Positions 22,719 to 35,500 of a DNA stretch of 64,000 nucleotides are shown here, piece after piece. This stretch comes from Cyclospora cayetanensis (taxonomy: Eukaryota > Apicomplexa > Conoidasida > Eucoccidiorida > Eimeriidae). Below the pieces are notes generated by a model, which ran no database searches, was not told where the DNA came from, and saw only the letters and a list, made by a program, of their open reading frames with translations. A program made the position numbers and the translations under genes. Numbering within the stretch: position 1 is the first letter of the stretch; every line of letters begins with the position of its first letter. The DNA is taken from positions 186,001 through 250,000 of the forward strand of contig NW_020312181.1 in assembly GCF_002999335.1 (NCBI RefSeq), given 5' to 3'.

Positions 22719-25700
22719 CTAGGGCTTGAGAAACAATTCGTCCATAAGAGGGAGCTTGACTGCGTTGCACCTCCCGTGCAAGAAGCTGAAGTACCCATTT
22801 GTGGGGGCTCTAAGTAGATCTTCAAATTTAGAAAAGACAGCTGTGGCGAGGAGCATGCGCTCCCTTTCTTGCGCTTGTTTTTTGTAGGGGCTTCTCAGGG
22901 GAGAGGCATCGCCATGCCATAGAGAGGGGGCTTTCTTCTCTACGGTTTTTTCTTTGAGCGCATCCGTGTCGCCCGATGCTGGTGCAGCGAGAACTTCTTT
23001 ACTGATAATATTTTTCTGCGATACTCTCTTGGGGGTCTTCGGATCTTCAAGAGCGGAAGCAGCTGCAGCAGTTGCGACTGCAGCTCTCGTTGCAACAACT
23101 GAGCTTTCTGGTGCTGTTCCTGCGGGAACCTTGGCTACTTTACTTTTGGAGGCGGTCCCAAAGTGCAAGTTCTTGGCAGCATCCATTTGTGGAGCGACGA
23201 AAAAGTTCTTGCGGATGACAGCGTCCCTGAGAGCACAGAGCCTTGAAGACTAAGGCGTGGGTGTCAGGCAGTCAGCATCGCTCCCGATGTTTTTGTTCTA
23301 CACGCTGTGTGCTGCATCGCACGCTCTGCGCCTCATAGATCTTAGCCCGCAGCTGCGAAGGCCTGCATCCGGCAGACTCTGTGAACTGTGTGCGACTCAA
23401 CGCGCTTGAGAGCCTAATGCTAGATGGTCACTCACTTTGCGATGGCGAGGGCAGCAGTTTGTTGAGCTTTGCAGAAGTCCTCTCTGCTGAGGGCAGCGAG
23501 TGCAGCCGCCACGGGGTCGTGTACTGCGGTTTCCTTGACTGACTGCTCTTGTTGCTGCTGAGCGTTGGTGATGCTGCTGTTAGCAGCAGCCGCCTCTGAT
23601 GCATGCAGCGGCATGCTTTTTTCCTGCTTGCGTGTGAAGCCCCAGAGGGATGCCACGGCAGCAGGGAGTGAAGGCCCGCTGCCCTTGAGGCTGAGGAGTC
23701 TCTGTGTTTCCGAGAGGAGGCGACATGCAGCATCCGAGACGCCGTACAGGGGATGTTGCAGCACTGCGTGCTGTTGCTGTTGCAGCGGATCGCTGCTACC
23801 TGTGCTGCTGGTGTCGCATCGACGAAAGGTGGAGAGACCATCTCTGAGGCCTCGCGCTGCCCCCGTTGCAGTCAGCTGGCGGCTGGTGGCATAGCCAACG
23901 TACCATCTACTGCTGCTGCTGTTGTTGCCGTAGCGGCGCTGAAGCTTCTGCTGCCGCTGCTGCTGGTGCTGGATGCGACAGTCGCAAAGGCACACCAGCA
24001 GATGCAGCGGCGGCTCGAGCCGGTAGGAAGTGTTGACGCCGGTGAGGCTCTGCAAAGAAACTCCGTGAAGGCCCTGCAACAACACACGCAGAGCTGGAAG
24101 GGGTGCAGTTTGGCGGGCATGTGGAAAGAAGATACGGCCATGGCGAAAAACTGAGAAGCAAGAAAGCCCCTTTTTGGCAGGTTGAGCGAGGATGAGATGT
24201 CCTCAGGGAAAATAAACACACACACACACACAAAGAGAGAGCGACCCTAGGAGTCGTCTCCGACGCAATTATCCATTTTGCTCACAGTCTGAGTGTCTGT
24301 CTCCTGCTTGTGCTGCGTCAGCTGCAAGCCATAGGCCGTCAGGAGCGCAGCCCTCTGGGCAGCAAGGCGGAGAACCAGCGGCTCGGAAGCCTTGGTGTAC
24401 AGACGTCCCACAGCAATGTCACGCAGGCGCTGTCTCTTCTCCCCTATGCGCGCGCATGCAGTGCAGCAGTAAAAGCAGCGGCAGCAGTAGCAGCAGCAGT
24501 AGAAGCACGTGGCGATACAGTAGTCGCTGCAGCAGCAGGCCACCTTATATCAGGGGAGGTATATTCCCGCCCTGGGTACGTCCAGCAGCAATGCTTCGTG
24601 AGTAGTAGTAGTACACCTGCGGAGTTCAGGGGCTTAGACTTGCCTGTGAGGAGTCTGGACAGCTGCTGGAGGAGATCTGGTCCTGCCAAGCGCGTGTGCT
24701 GTCCGTACAGTTGCTGGTTGCTGGTGTTGGCATGCGGGGGAGCATTCCTAAAGAGGATCCCTGCCTCCGAGGAGGGAAGCGCTAGGCGGACCAAGTAGGG
24801 CACAGCTTCCACAGGAAAGGCACTGCGCAAGAAGAGGGTGGCTGCAGGTGCTGAGGCTGCTGCTGCCGCTGCCGCAGCGGCAGCAGCCGAGAGGCATGCT
24901 CTACGTTGGTGCTCAGTCGCTGCTGCGAGGCGATACATCAAGAGGGCTGGAGGGGGGCAGCTGTAGAGGCACTGGGAAGGTGGGGGGGACAGGCAGAAGC
25001 AGCGGGCAAACAAACACGGGGGTAGCAGAGAAGACAACAGCAACGCCTGGTCCTGCGTGGCAGCGGCTGTAGCCGCTTGCTGGTCAGTCTGCGCCAACAG
25101 ACCTGCAGCAACAAAAGAAATCGTAAACAGCAGGAAATGCAGAAGAAAACGGATAACGTCAGCCTTGGCAGGGGGCTGAGAGGTGCAAAGCAGTGGGGCA
25201 GGAGATACCACCCTCCCGCATGCCTGCCTGACTGCTCAACAATAGGGCGAGAAGCTCCTGCATCCAGGGAGGCTGCTTACGCGTAAGGTGGCCTATCTTG
25301 TGCATTCGCGTATCTCCGAACATGAACTGCAGGGATTGCAAAGGCACGGGAAAACGAACGGGGAGCAGAAGGAGAGTACTTTGTCTCCGTCTGAATTTGT
25401 ACAAATAGCAAGACGATCGACTCGCCTAATCGAAGGCCTCCCCACTCAACAGGCATGCCCTAAAGATATCCCCTTGTCGTTCCCGCCTTGTGCGTCTTTC
25501 TGCCATTGAACAGCCAACAACGCTCTGGCTCTCCCTGAAGCTGCCTCGAGAGGTTTATCCAGCCTCCAGCTAATACTCTGCGTCTTACGGCTCTACTATG
25601 CCTGTCTGTTTCCGTTCTTCCTACGCGCTTCCCCGTGCCTGACACGCTGCGAGACTACTGCGTTGCTGCCTCTAGGGCTGCATGCGAGCACTAGCTAGGC

Positions 25701-28252
25701 GTTCAGAGTGTGGCTCACGTTTGCTGAAGCTTCAGAGAGGAGCGCTGCAGAGACTGGCAAATCAAGAGAAGCGGCTCGTGCTGAGTACGAGGCGACCAAC
25801 GAAGCGGCAGGACTGCCTTCCTCCCTGCAAGCAGCAAAGCACTCAGCATGCGAGTTCACCACAAAGACAGAAGCACAAGCACGCTCGCAGGAGACGGAGT
25901 CTGCACTATCGGTCTCAGTGGCTGCTGCTGCTGGGTTGGATGCAGGAAACAAAAAAAGATGCCGGCAGATGCAGCGAGGTCAAGGTAACAACAGAGACCA
26001 TGGGGACGCCTGGATATGTGTCTATATATATATTTATATATTTATATGGAGCTTAGGGTTTGCCACCAGTTGCGCGCACGGGTGGGAAATGACGGAATCA
26101 ATGAAGCGCTGAGGAGCTACTTCAGTGTCCTTGCGGAGGCTGGAGGCTTCCAAGTCGTCGAGGGAGATAGCTCGCCTTCCTTCGGAGCAGGCAGCCCTAG
26201 GTAGGCACCGACACGATACAGCAAAGAGGGTTCTAGATAGCGCCTATGAGACAAAAACCTCTGGGAGAAAAACATCGGCTTTTACACAGAGAAAAGTAGA
26301 GAGTGACCCCGCACAGCGCTAGTTTTCGGCCGTGTACAGGGCGAGAGCAGCTAAGTAATTGTTCGCAGCCTACATCCCTCTCCCCGAACCCGCCAGTCAC
26401 ACACATACCATTTGACAAAAGGCCAGACTGCGAACGAAGCAAGCAACAAGGTCGAGGAGGAGACGGCCAAACGGACAGCCACAGACACAGAGACACACAG
26501 AGACAGAGAGAGAGAGAGAAGCGCTGCTGAGTGCAGAAAAGTGGCGTGTTTCAAAGGACGGCAGAGGCGCATACCGCGTGAGGAGCTGCAGAGCATTTAC
26601 CGCTGCCCGGATGTCGCCTTCTACGGTGTCCATCAAATTGTCGAGTACCCCCTGCTCCGCTGTACAGCCGTTATTTCTGAGGATTTGTTTAAGACGAGCG
26701 AGGGCCCCCTGGCGCGGAGGGGGCCCCAAAGTAATGACTTTGCAGAAGGGGCGCAGCGGCCGCAGCACTCGGGCATAGAGGTCGTTACAGATGCAGACAA
26801 TCGGACTGCGAAATCATCAGAATAGACAGGAGGGGCACAGGCAGACACAGACAGAACTCCTTCTATACGAGACGGAAGGACGGCAGGGGACAGACTGCCA
26901 ACTGGAGGGAGCCTCTTGAACAGAGGCCTCCGAAGCGGTCTATCAAGGAGGGGAGGAGGGGATGCGCCGCGAATCGGCATGCAGCCCGCTGCGTCTACCG
27001 CGTGGTGCGGAAATTTTTGCGGCAACAGTGCAAGCTTTCTTAGCCTGTTTCTGTCTTGGCCTGTTTGCGATCGACCCTTTAAAAAGGCACTGTCTCTCGC
27101 CGAGCCACTGAACGCTCGCTTTGCCCAGCGGCCTCTCTTCCTCGGGAATGTCGGGGTGTGCACTCACCGTTTGAGAAGGGGCTTATCGTTGGTGTCACGC
27201 TGCTGGCTAAGACGCACAAGGGCTTGGACCACAGTCTCCTTGTTCCCTGCAGTCCCCTCCCCCTCCACGGGAGCCGCTGCCTGATGCGCAAGGCCGTCCA
27301 CCTCGTCTATCAGGAGCAACACGGGCTTCTTTCTGCTGCTGCTGCTGCTGGTTCCGCTAGGCCTAAAGTGGCAGTCTCCGCTAGAGGCCACACCCTTGAT
27401 GAGCGGCAGGAGGGTCGAGGCACTGCGCGCCTCCGAACCATTCACTTCGAACAGCTCAAAGCCGAAATGCCGTGCAGCGACTTCTATCAGGGTCGTCTTT
27501 CCCACGCCAGGGGGGCCCCCCAAGAGCAGCACCTGCAGAGCACTTGCAGAGGCACCTGGAGAGGCGCCTTCTTTCCTGCTTCTCTCACGCCTCCGCATCA
27601 TCGTCATGCAAGCGGATAGATGCATGCGGATGCATGCATGCATGACGTGTCTGGCTGCCAACGCGCTTCCCCCGTGCTTCACTTCGTCGAAGCATGCTGC
27701 CAACCTAGCGCTGCGCTCATGCTCTAAACTTGTTTCCTGCAAAGTACCCCCATCCCCTCTCCCTGTCTCCTCTCCCCCTTCAGAGCTGTCTGCCTCTGGG
27801 CATGCACCGCTCCACTTCCCAGCAAACCTGATCCTGCGACTTTTTCGCTGCCACCGTAACCGCATGCTTCAGTCCGTGCATGCCTCGCTCGGCTAGAGAC
27901 TGCCTTTCCCCCTAACCTTCGAGCCTGGAGCGCTGCTGCCCATGGCGCCTTGAGCTCCCGCAGCGTTTTATTTTACATCAAAAAACCTACCTTCTGCTGG
28001 GGTTCTTCAGAAAGAAGACCTTGCGGCGTTTCCTTCTCGTTCTGTCTCGACGCTACCTTCCGTCCAGCACCCAGGATGCGCTCACGCCAGGTGAGTAGCC
28101 ACCGGAAAACAGCGCGATTTTCCGAATCTCCGCTCAGCAAGTCGAGAGGCCTAGTGGGGTCCCCACACAAAGACACACACATGTACACGTATATATATAC
28201 ATATATATATACATATATATATATACATATACATATATACATATATATATAC

Positions 28253-28283
<31 letters not shown>

Positions 28284-30225
28284 CATATATATACATATAC
28301 ATATATATACACATACATATATATACATATACATATATATACATATACATATATATACATATACATATATATACATATACATATATATACATATACATAT
28401 ATATACATATACATATATATACATATACATATATATACATATACATATATATACATATACATATATATACATATATATATATATATAGACAAGACGCAAG
28501 TCCAGCCATGGGCAACTGGGCACATCCCGGTGAGCGGCCTTGTATGTCGGTGGTGTATACACAAAATGGAGCGAGCAGGCACGAATGCGCATGCATGCAA
28601 TCGCCGGGAAGGGGCTGCTGCCTGCTGCACACAAGCGATGCATGAAGCGATGCATGAAGCGAGCAGGGTCGAGGGGCGCTTAGTGCAGCACCTCGGAAGC
28701 TCAGTCACGTCTTTTTTTTCACGAAGCGGTAGCAGTCCATACATAGGGTTCTCCTTGGAAGGGAGAGGCGTCGAAACGCATGTACGTAGGTATACTCATT
28801 CATGACGCAAGCAGTCAAACAGAAACGCGAGTTACACGCAAGAAAGCCCAGAGAGGAAGGGCAAGAAGTTCTGCAAGGCTCCTTACGTTTTTGGTCTATA
28901 GAGGTCAACCCACTGCCGCGCAGCCTTGCGCTGTTGCTGTTGGTGCTGTTGATGCCGTTTCTGCTGCTGCTGCTCTTGAATCTGCTGTTGCTGCTCTTTT
29001 TGCTGCTGCTGCAGCTCACGTTCCTCCCGCCTTGCGGCCTGACTCTCCATGATTTCCCTGAGGGGCACCCGACGCGCAGCAGCACCCGGGTGCTATCAAA
29101 AAAGCCACCATCATCTACACAGAGCCGCAGTTGGGGGCGTGTCTGCATCTCTCTCTCAACGCTCCAAGAAGACGAAGCTTACCTCAGGAGCTCCTCCATA
29201 GGCCTCCGAGCCTTGTCGCTGGCACTACTCCTTGCTGCAGCAGCAGCAGCAGCCAGCTGCTGCTGCTGCTCCCTCCTAGACAAGAGCTGAATGTACACCG
29301 GGGGCCCCACACTGCCGCCCCCAGCCGAGTGTGGAGGCAGCACCCTTACAGCACCACATGCTACTGCACTGGAAGCAGAGGCCTGCTGTTGCTGCTGCTC
29401 ACCTGCTTCTGCTGCTTTTGCAGCTGCCTTGGCGAGCAGCGCAGCGGGGAACTTGCGCATCACGTTCGAGCCGTACAAGCAACGCCGCATATAGGCTGTG
29501 CAAGGACCGCCTTTCCCATTGTTCGTCTGCTGTGGAAGTGCAGCGGCTTTCCTCGCTGCTTCGTCTCCCGTCTCACAAGGTTTTCCTTTGCTGCTGCCGC
29601 TGCTGCCTTCGCCTAACAGGGAAAGCGATGGCAGATGACTGATATCGAAGAATTCCTCGGGGGGACGCAGAGCGGCGGCAGCGGCTGCCAGCTCTCTTTC
29701 ATCGTCAGTAGGATTGATGTCATCTGCCACTGCAGCTTCCTGCTGCTGTTGCTGCTGCTCTTGTTGCTGTTGCTGCCTTCTCCGCTTGCGTATGGAGGCC
29801 GATGTAAGAGGACTACTCCCTGCAGCACAGTCGGGAGCACTCAGTGCGTCTACTCGCTTGGCTGAGCTGTGCCTTCTCTTACCGGTGCCCCACTGCACAC
29901 CGGTCTCACCCTCAAGTAACTCTAAGGCCTGATCCTCGGAGGCTTCCTCCGGCTGCCCCTGGGAGAATCGCTGAGATTGCAGCGCTCGTAGCTGCTCCTC
30001 CAGGGAGAGGGGGCCTCCTTGAGACGCGTCCAACAAGCTATCTTGATCCCAGGCTTTCGCAGGGGCCCCCAAGTCGATTGGGCTTGTGTCTTCCTGGGGC
30101 CCCCCGCGATTCGGGGCAGGGGAATTCTTCCATGTAGAAGGAGCATCTAGAGAGGCGGAATCTCCTGCGAACTGCTCTGCCTCAGCAAGAAGGTCCTCAA
30201 AGGCGGCCTCCTCAAAGGCCTCCAT
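22719..30225 (-). CDS. CTF18: CTF18, alternative RFC clamp-loader large subunit
   Basis: Phase-consistent exons: 30225-29183, 29057-28887, 28150-27991, 27847-27168, 26805-26575, one beginning 26175 (end uncertain), probably one or two near 25.9-25.7 kb, then 25390-25212 (or -25209), 25102-24617, 24443-24286, 24073-23436 and 23226-22719. The start [19 protein letters not shown] resembles human CTF18. The family signature [10 protein letters not shown] continues across an intron into [18 protein letters not shown]. The AAA+ core shows Walker [11 protein letters not shown], Walker [10 protein letters not shown] and sensor region [20 protein letters not shown], then [14 protein letters not shown]. 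The C-terminal half has SYRLEPP, KNFFVAP and the closing [20 protein letters not shown], the conserved FxFxxGxxNAV motif that binds CTF8-DCC1. CTF18-RFC loads PCNA and supports sister-chromatid cohesion and leading-strand replication. Long Gln/Ala insertions enlarge it to roughly 1,350 residues. Confidence 0.85.
24214..24232. repeat. (CA)n microsatellite in CTF18 intron
   Basis: A run of alternating AC/CA dinucleotides, followed directly by a short GA run to about 24241. It lies in the 212-bp CTF18 intron between the exons ending 24286 and starting 24073. Confidence 0.9.
26493..26520. repeat. (GA)n-rich simple repeat in CTF18 intron
   Basis: A purine-rich AGAGACAGAGAG tract lies just inside the intron after the exon ending at 26575. 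The intron's coding (minus) strand is therefore pyrimidine-rich. It has no coding potential beyond low-complexity. Confidence 0.8.
28180..28492. repeat. TA/CA microsatellite, 16-bp unit, in CTF18 intron
   Basis: About 310 bp made only of TA and CA steps. From about 28320 on it settles into a regular 16-bp unit, CATATATATACATATA, repeated about eight to nine times. It fills much of the intron between the CTF18 exons ending at 28887 and starting at 28150. Long Tyr/Ile/His or Tyr/Met/Cys frames cross it on both strands, but these only reflect the absence of stops in the repeat. Confidence 0.95.
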
Positions 30226-32571
30226 CGCCAGAACCACATAAATACCCCATAAACCTTCCTGAAGGAGGGAGGGGGCAAGGAAGGGGTGGAGGGAAGGCGG
30301 GGAACGGGCACCTTTCGCAGAGGCCGATATATTGCTTAAGAGGAACTGAATAACTGCCTTACAAGCCGAAAGAACATAGATACGAGCCAAAAGCCCTGCA
30401 CTCGAACCCTATACCCTATGCCCGACACTGGAAGGGGTGTGGTGTGTATATACGGCTCCACAGTTAGAGAACGGGTCAAACTATACATCATAGGCTCAGT
30501 AGGAGGGCGCATTATCTTATTACGGAATCTTATTAAAGAAGAGATCCAGGCTCAAGCCATAGGGCTGGGCTCGTCTTCGATGGTGGTGACCGTCGGACGG
30601 ATCGGTGGGGGCTGGTGGTTGTTCTGAGGGATTTTCAGGTGTCTCGCAGTGACGCCTTCGTAAACCTGCTTTTAGTTGCCTCTCATTATACCAAAGCTAA
30701 TGGTTCAGGGCTCGTAACGATTGGGCTTCAGTGTCTGAGATCAATCATGTACTCTTTCTTTTGCCATTTTCCATGAGCGGTGGTCAAAATACGATATGCT
30801 CTCCTCAGTACCTCTCCAGCACCACATAATCACATCTCTGGCTTAGGAGGCTCCTTCTGGAGCTTTTAAAGTAGAAGCCACCGCTCTAATGGCCGTTCCG
30901 TTGCGGTGTGCACGGCGGAGGGCCCTCAGTCATCTGAAGCCACTGGCTAATGGGCTGCAAAAGGCATTACTACATGAAATAAGACTGCAGTGCCCTTTAC
31001 TCGAGATGCACCGTAGATTTCAGCTTCTCTTCTTTGGCCTTAGGGGCAGCCCTGGTGCCTCATCTGACCAACGGTTTCATGAATGGCAGAGCACCAGGAC
31101 AAGATCTTAGGAATACGGGGCTTGGCACACAGCCACAGGCCACCCTATGAGATTTCAGCATCTCGAGTGATCTCCAGTGTCGGGGGCTATCTTCATTGCT
31201 GTGCATAAGAAGCAACTAGAAGGCATTTACTTGCTTCCGTACGACCGTAGTGTCGCATGCTGAGCGTACAAATCACTAGTCGCCCTGCTGCCTACTTCAG
31301 GAGGCCTTAGACCTATAACGCTTCACAGCATTAATCCGATCACACAGCTACAACTGTTCCCCAGATTCCTCTCATTCCCTCCACCCGATCAGCGCTTTAA
31401 GGCTGATTTTCGATCCTGAGTGTTAATCTCCATCTAGGGATCTCTGGAGGGATACACTTGATAACGCCAAACTCAAAACAGGCTTGATGGCGATTTGTTG
31501 TGTGTCTCTCAAGTCGAAAAAAGCTCGCTTCCTCGCATGCCTGTGCCTCGCAGGATTTCCTGTGCGAGGAGACAGCGGCACAAAGGGTGCGCGTAGTTAC
31601 ACCCTCTGAGCACTCAGAGGTCGTCGCATGCAGCGCATAGCCAGCACAGATAACACTGCGTCTTAACGTATCCAGCTAGCAGTACTCTTAAATTAACGAG
31701 ATGTACCAGCATTCAATCCAACAAGTAAAGTGTTTGCTGATTCTCGTTGCTTAGTTGTATAGTTGGAAGTGCCTAACGTGGCGTATTGGGTTACACTGAG
31801 TGTTTGTTGAGGCTTCACGGTCCAGGATGGAGTGCAGAGTGCCTCTCAAAGGAATGTTCGGTGCTACACTGGCCTCCCTATAAAGCGCCGTAGCCAGAAC
31901 TGCCTTGTAGGAATCGCCGACAAGGAGTCCTGCGGGAAGCGTTGAGCCCTAGCTTTGCCATCCTGCGGCGAGCTGCACGAAGGTGTAGCTGTGGAACTGT
32001 CACTGAACGGGGGCGGCAGAGTAAACCTGGTGCTGGTCAAAAGTATGCATATGACATGTTTTACAAAATTTTCCTAATTCGGACAACTAGGCTAGCATAG
32101 TGGCACTGCCGCCCAGCACTAACTCCTGCAAGGGCACACTGGTGCAGGCCAGAGGGGCAAATGCAGAGAACTCAAGGGGTCCTCTTGTAAGGACGCACTA
32201 AGAGGGGGAGGCAAGGCAAATCAGACACACACCTGGACGATGCGCGTTTAAGGGAAAAGACAATCTTCGACAAAATGATGCAAGCGACGCTGCATGCGAA
32301 ATGCAGCGTCTCTTGCCCCAGAGGTACAAATGGGGTACACAGCAAAAAATCGACGTAAGGTCGCCTGCTTCCCTTCTCGAAAGAAACTGTAGTACGTGCC
32401 GGTACTTCCTCTGTTGCAACTACCGAGAAAACTCGACTACAGAATTCCTCCAGGCGGGCCTTCCAGGCAGCGCCTGAAAGGCTCCTACATATACGTACAA
32501 AAACTTCGAAGGGACTTCAACCTAAGAGGCTTTCCCGCCCTCTCCTCGTGTGAACTGCTCAGAGTAGCTGC
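30226..32571. other. Intergenic: CTF18 upstream and VPS13-like downstream region
   Basis: About 2.3 kb between the CTF18 start codon and the VPS13-like stop codon, both genes on the minus strand. It should contain the CTF18 promoter and the VPS13 3' UTR. Open frames are short (up to about 73 codons) and lack splice partners, motifs or trinucleotide coding runs. No gene is called. Confidence 0.55.
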
Positions 32572-35500
32572 TCAAGAAAAAAGGTCCTCCGGAAGCTGCG
32601 CAACAACAGGATAGAGGCCCCCGGATACGAAGTATGCCTCTGGATGGGAGGGGCCACCCAAAGAAGGGTGGTCTTCTTGTAGGTAACCTGGCAGGTTCTC
32701 CTGCTTTGCCAACCCAGAAGTGTCGCCTGTTGTTGGTGCTGCTGGCCCTGCGTCCTTGGAGGAGGACTCCCGACTAAGCTCGAGCGGAGTATGCGGCAGC
32801 ATGGCTCGGGGAAGCGAGAAGCCCGACGAGAAAGCAGCAGATGAAATTTCGGAGACAGCCGGCGAGGGTGGCAATGGCAGGCTTCCTGATCCTCCACCGG
32901 ACGCCTGAAGGAGTGAAAAAGGGAGGACCTCTCTTCTTCTGTGTTCCTCCTGATCCTCTATACCAGGAGCTCCCAAAGGCGGTCTGTTACTCCCCCTGAG
33001 GCTGCGCTGAGGCAGACGGGGAGCCCTTTCTACAGACAGATAGTGGGGGCTTCCGTAAACAGCTGGCAGCGCCGGAGACGGCGCATGCGCAGAATAGCCC
33101 GCGTACGGCTGTCTCTCCGAAAGCGCTCTGCAGAACTGCTGCTGCTGATCAGGGGAAAGGTCTGCAGCAGCCGTCCTCTGTCTCAGGCCCCCGCCGTCTC
33201 TGTGCCCCCGCCTCTGCTGCTGAATGTGCAGCAGCTGCCGCTGCTGCTCCTCGGTGGATTGCAGGGTGGCAATTTCGAGACTCCCTACGAGATCAGCTGG
33301 CGGAGGTGGAGGGGGGGGAGGGAGGAGTCTAGGGACGAGGTGCGCAACTTGTTGGGCTGGGGGGCCCCGCAGGCGGGTCACATGGAAGGCTGCAGTTTGG
33401 TAGAGAAGAACAAAGAGTCGCTGCAGAGACACTGCACTCCACGGCAGCACGAGGAGATCCAATGCGGCTAAGGAGGCTGCAGGATCCAGCGGCGCGGAAC
33501 GCAGCAGCCAGCGGAAGCCCTATAAACAAGCAGATACAAAGGCAGACAAACAGACACATTCACAAAGCATGAACCTGAAAGTGCACTGACATCCAGAGCG
33601 ACAGCAAGCACGGCCAGCAAAAGACACGCCAGCAGAGAAGACACCGGTGTCCTTCCCCCCCCCTCCCCCCACAGCCCGCAAAAAGGCCCCCCAAAGCGAT
33701 GAGATGCAGACAAATGACTGCCAATCGGCAGCACAAGACATCGGAAACTGAAGGCGCAAGCTCAAGAGGAAAGGAAAAACAAGCCCTCTCCCTCCCTCCC
33801 TAGGTGTACGGACAGGGAGAGGGCGGAGCCATCATTGGTTGGGGCAACAGGGAGGCGAAAAAACACTGCGAGACAGCGGCACACTCAGCATGCAGGCCTC
33901 ACGGCATTCCACAGCTTCCGTAGTCTTGAAATGGGACGGCCTACAATGTCTACTGAAAGGAGCATCTGCAGCCACTGCTGCTGCAGCTGCTGCTGGAAGT
34001 GCTGCAGCAGCATTAGCCCAACGACGCGCAGCGGCATCTGCCGCTCCTGAATGCTGAAGGATGGGAATGAAAAGGCCGCTCCCTCAAGAGAAAGAACTCT
34101 AAAGAGGCGACTAACAGACAAATGCGCTGATGCTTCCTGCACCCATAGCAGCTCCACATACACCTGCATGCTCTCCTGGAAGCCGCCACCACCCTCGTCG
34201 GAGGTGCTCCAAGGGACGCTTAAGCGCAGCAAACGCGCCAGCACCTGCCCTGCTGCCGCTTCTGTTGCCTCTCTGACTCCTCCATCAGCGCTAAATGTTG
34301 CGTGTTGTTGTGCTGCCGCTGCTGCCGCCAGAGAAGGCGGACAGGCGAGCGGCGTGCAGCATGCCAGAGAGAAGGAGGAGATGACGGGGGGCAGCAAAAG
34401 AGACAAAAAGGAAAAGTCTATGGAGGCCACCAGGGGGCTCACTGAGAGAACCGCCTGGCGCACGCGGTAAACACGAGACCCCAACGCATGCCACTGTTTC
34501 CGTTCTTCGCAAAAGGCCGTACTGATCGCCCTTTTTCTGCTTCTAGTACATATGCTGCCCGTCTCACAGCAGCAGCTGCAGCTGCAGCTGCTGCTGCAGG
34601 ACGCGCCGCGTTTCCTGAGGCTGCTGAGCCACTGCCGCCTTTCAGATGCCGCAAGATCAATGAGTACGTACACTGCAGCGGGAGGAAAGTCAATGGGGTC
34701 GTCTTGAGAAATGCTCGAAGACGCTCCAGCATAACGGAGGGACAGCGGCGTGTCATCTGCCGCACTGGCAGCAGGCGTCCTTCCCGCAACCCCGACAGCC
34801 GCCGCTGCAGACGACTTGAAGACGTGATAGGCCTTGCCGCCAGCCGCGTCATATGCAAACAGATCTATTCTGTCTAGGGTAAAGAGCAGTCTGTGGGAAG
34901 GAGCAGCGCGAGGCCTAAGTGGCCCTCGCAGTACCGCCAACCCCCCAAAAAGAGCACCTAAAGGGCCCCCCAGGCTACTGCCGTCCACTGCTGCTGCGCT
35001 GGTGTTAGCAAGGAGAGCAGCAGTGCCAGAAGCAGCAGCTGCCCCCTGTCGATGACTCATAAGTGTCCCGCCTTCTGCAACACCGCGCAAGAAAAAATGG
35101 TGCACACGCCCTCCAGGCGTCCCCCGAAACACCACTACCCCTTCCCTCGTCTCACACTGTCCGTTCCTCCTTTAACCATTCCAGTACCATGTGCGCATGC
35201 ATCTGTCTGCCCCTGCTGCAAATGCTGCTGCCCCCCACCCTGTAGGCCCCCTACGTTCCCGCAAACACGCCATCGCCACCCTGTCACAGCGCCTCTAGCA
35301 GGGCCCCTTCCAGTGTGCTCTTACTCCACTCCACGTCTCTCTGCTCTCTAATGCGCGTCACTCTAGCGGCTACCCGATGTTGTTCGTTCGCGCTGTGCAC
35401 TTGCGCCTATCAGGCTGACAAACTAGGCCCCTGTCTGCCTCTGTGTCGCTCTGCCTTGCTGCCTACTTCCCCGAACGTTTGGTTGGCTCTTTCCCCGCGC

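Noticed and set aside
28180..28492. Regular 16-bp repeats considered as a CRISPR-like array
   Set aside because: There are no unique spacers; units are contiguous TA/CA simple sequence in a eukaryotic intron.
27973..28744. Long Tyr/Ile/Met/Cys-rich frames on both strands over the TA/CA tract
   Set aside because: They exist only because the microsatellite lacks stops; the tract is inside a CTF18 intron. Only 27991-28150 within this span is a real exon.
30395..30420. GGTTCGAG-like T-loop on the minus strand as a tRNA hint
   Set aside because: Flanking bases do not form a T-stem or acceptor stem.
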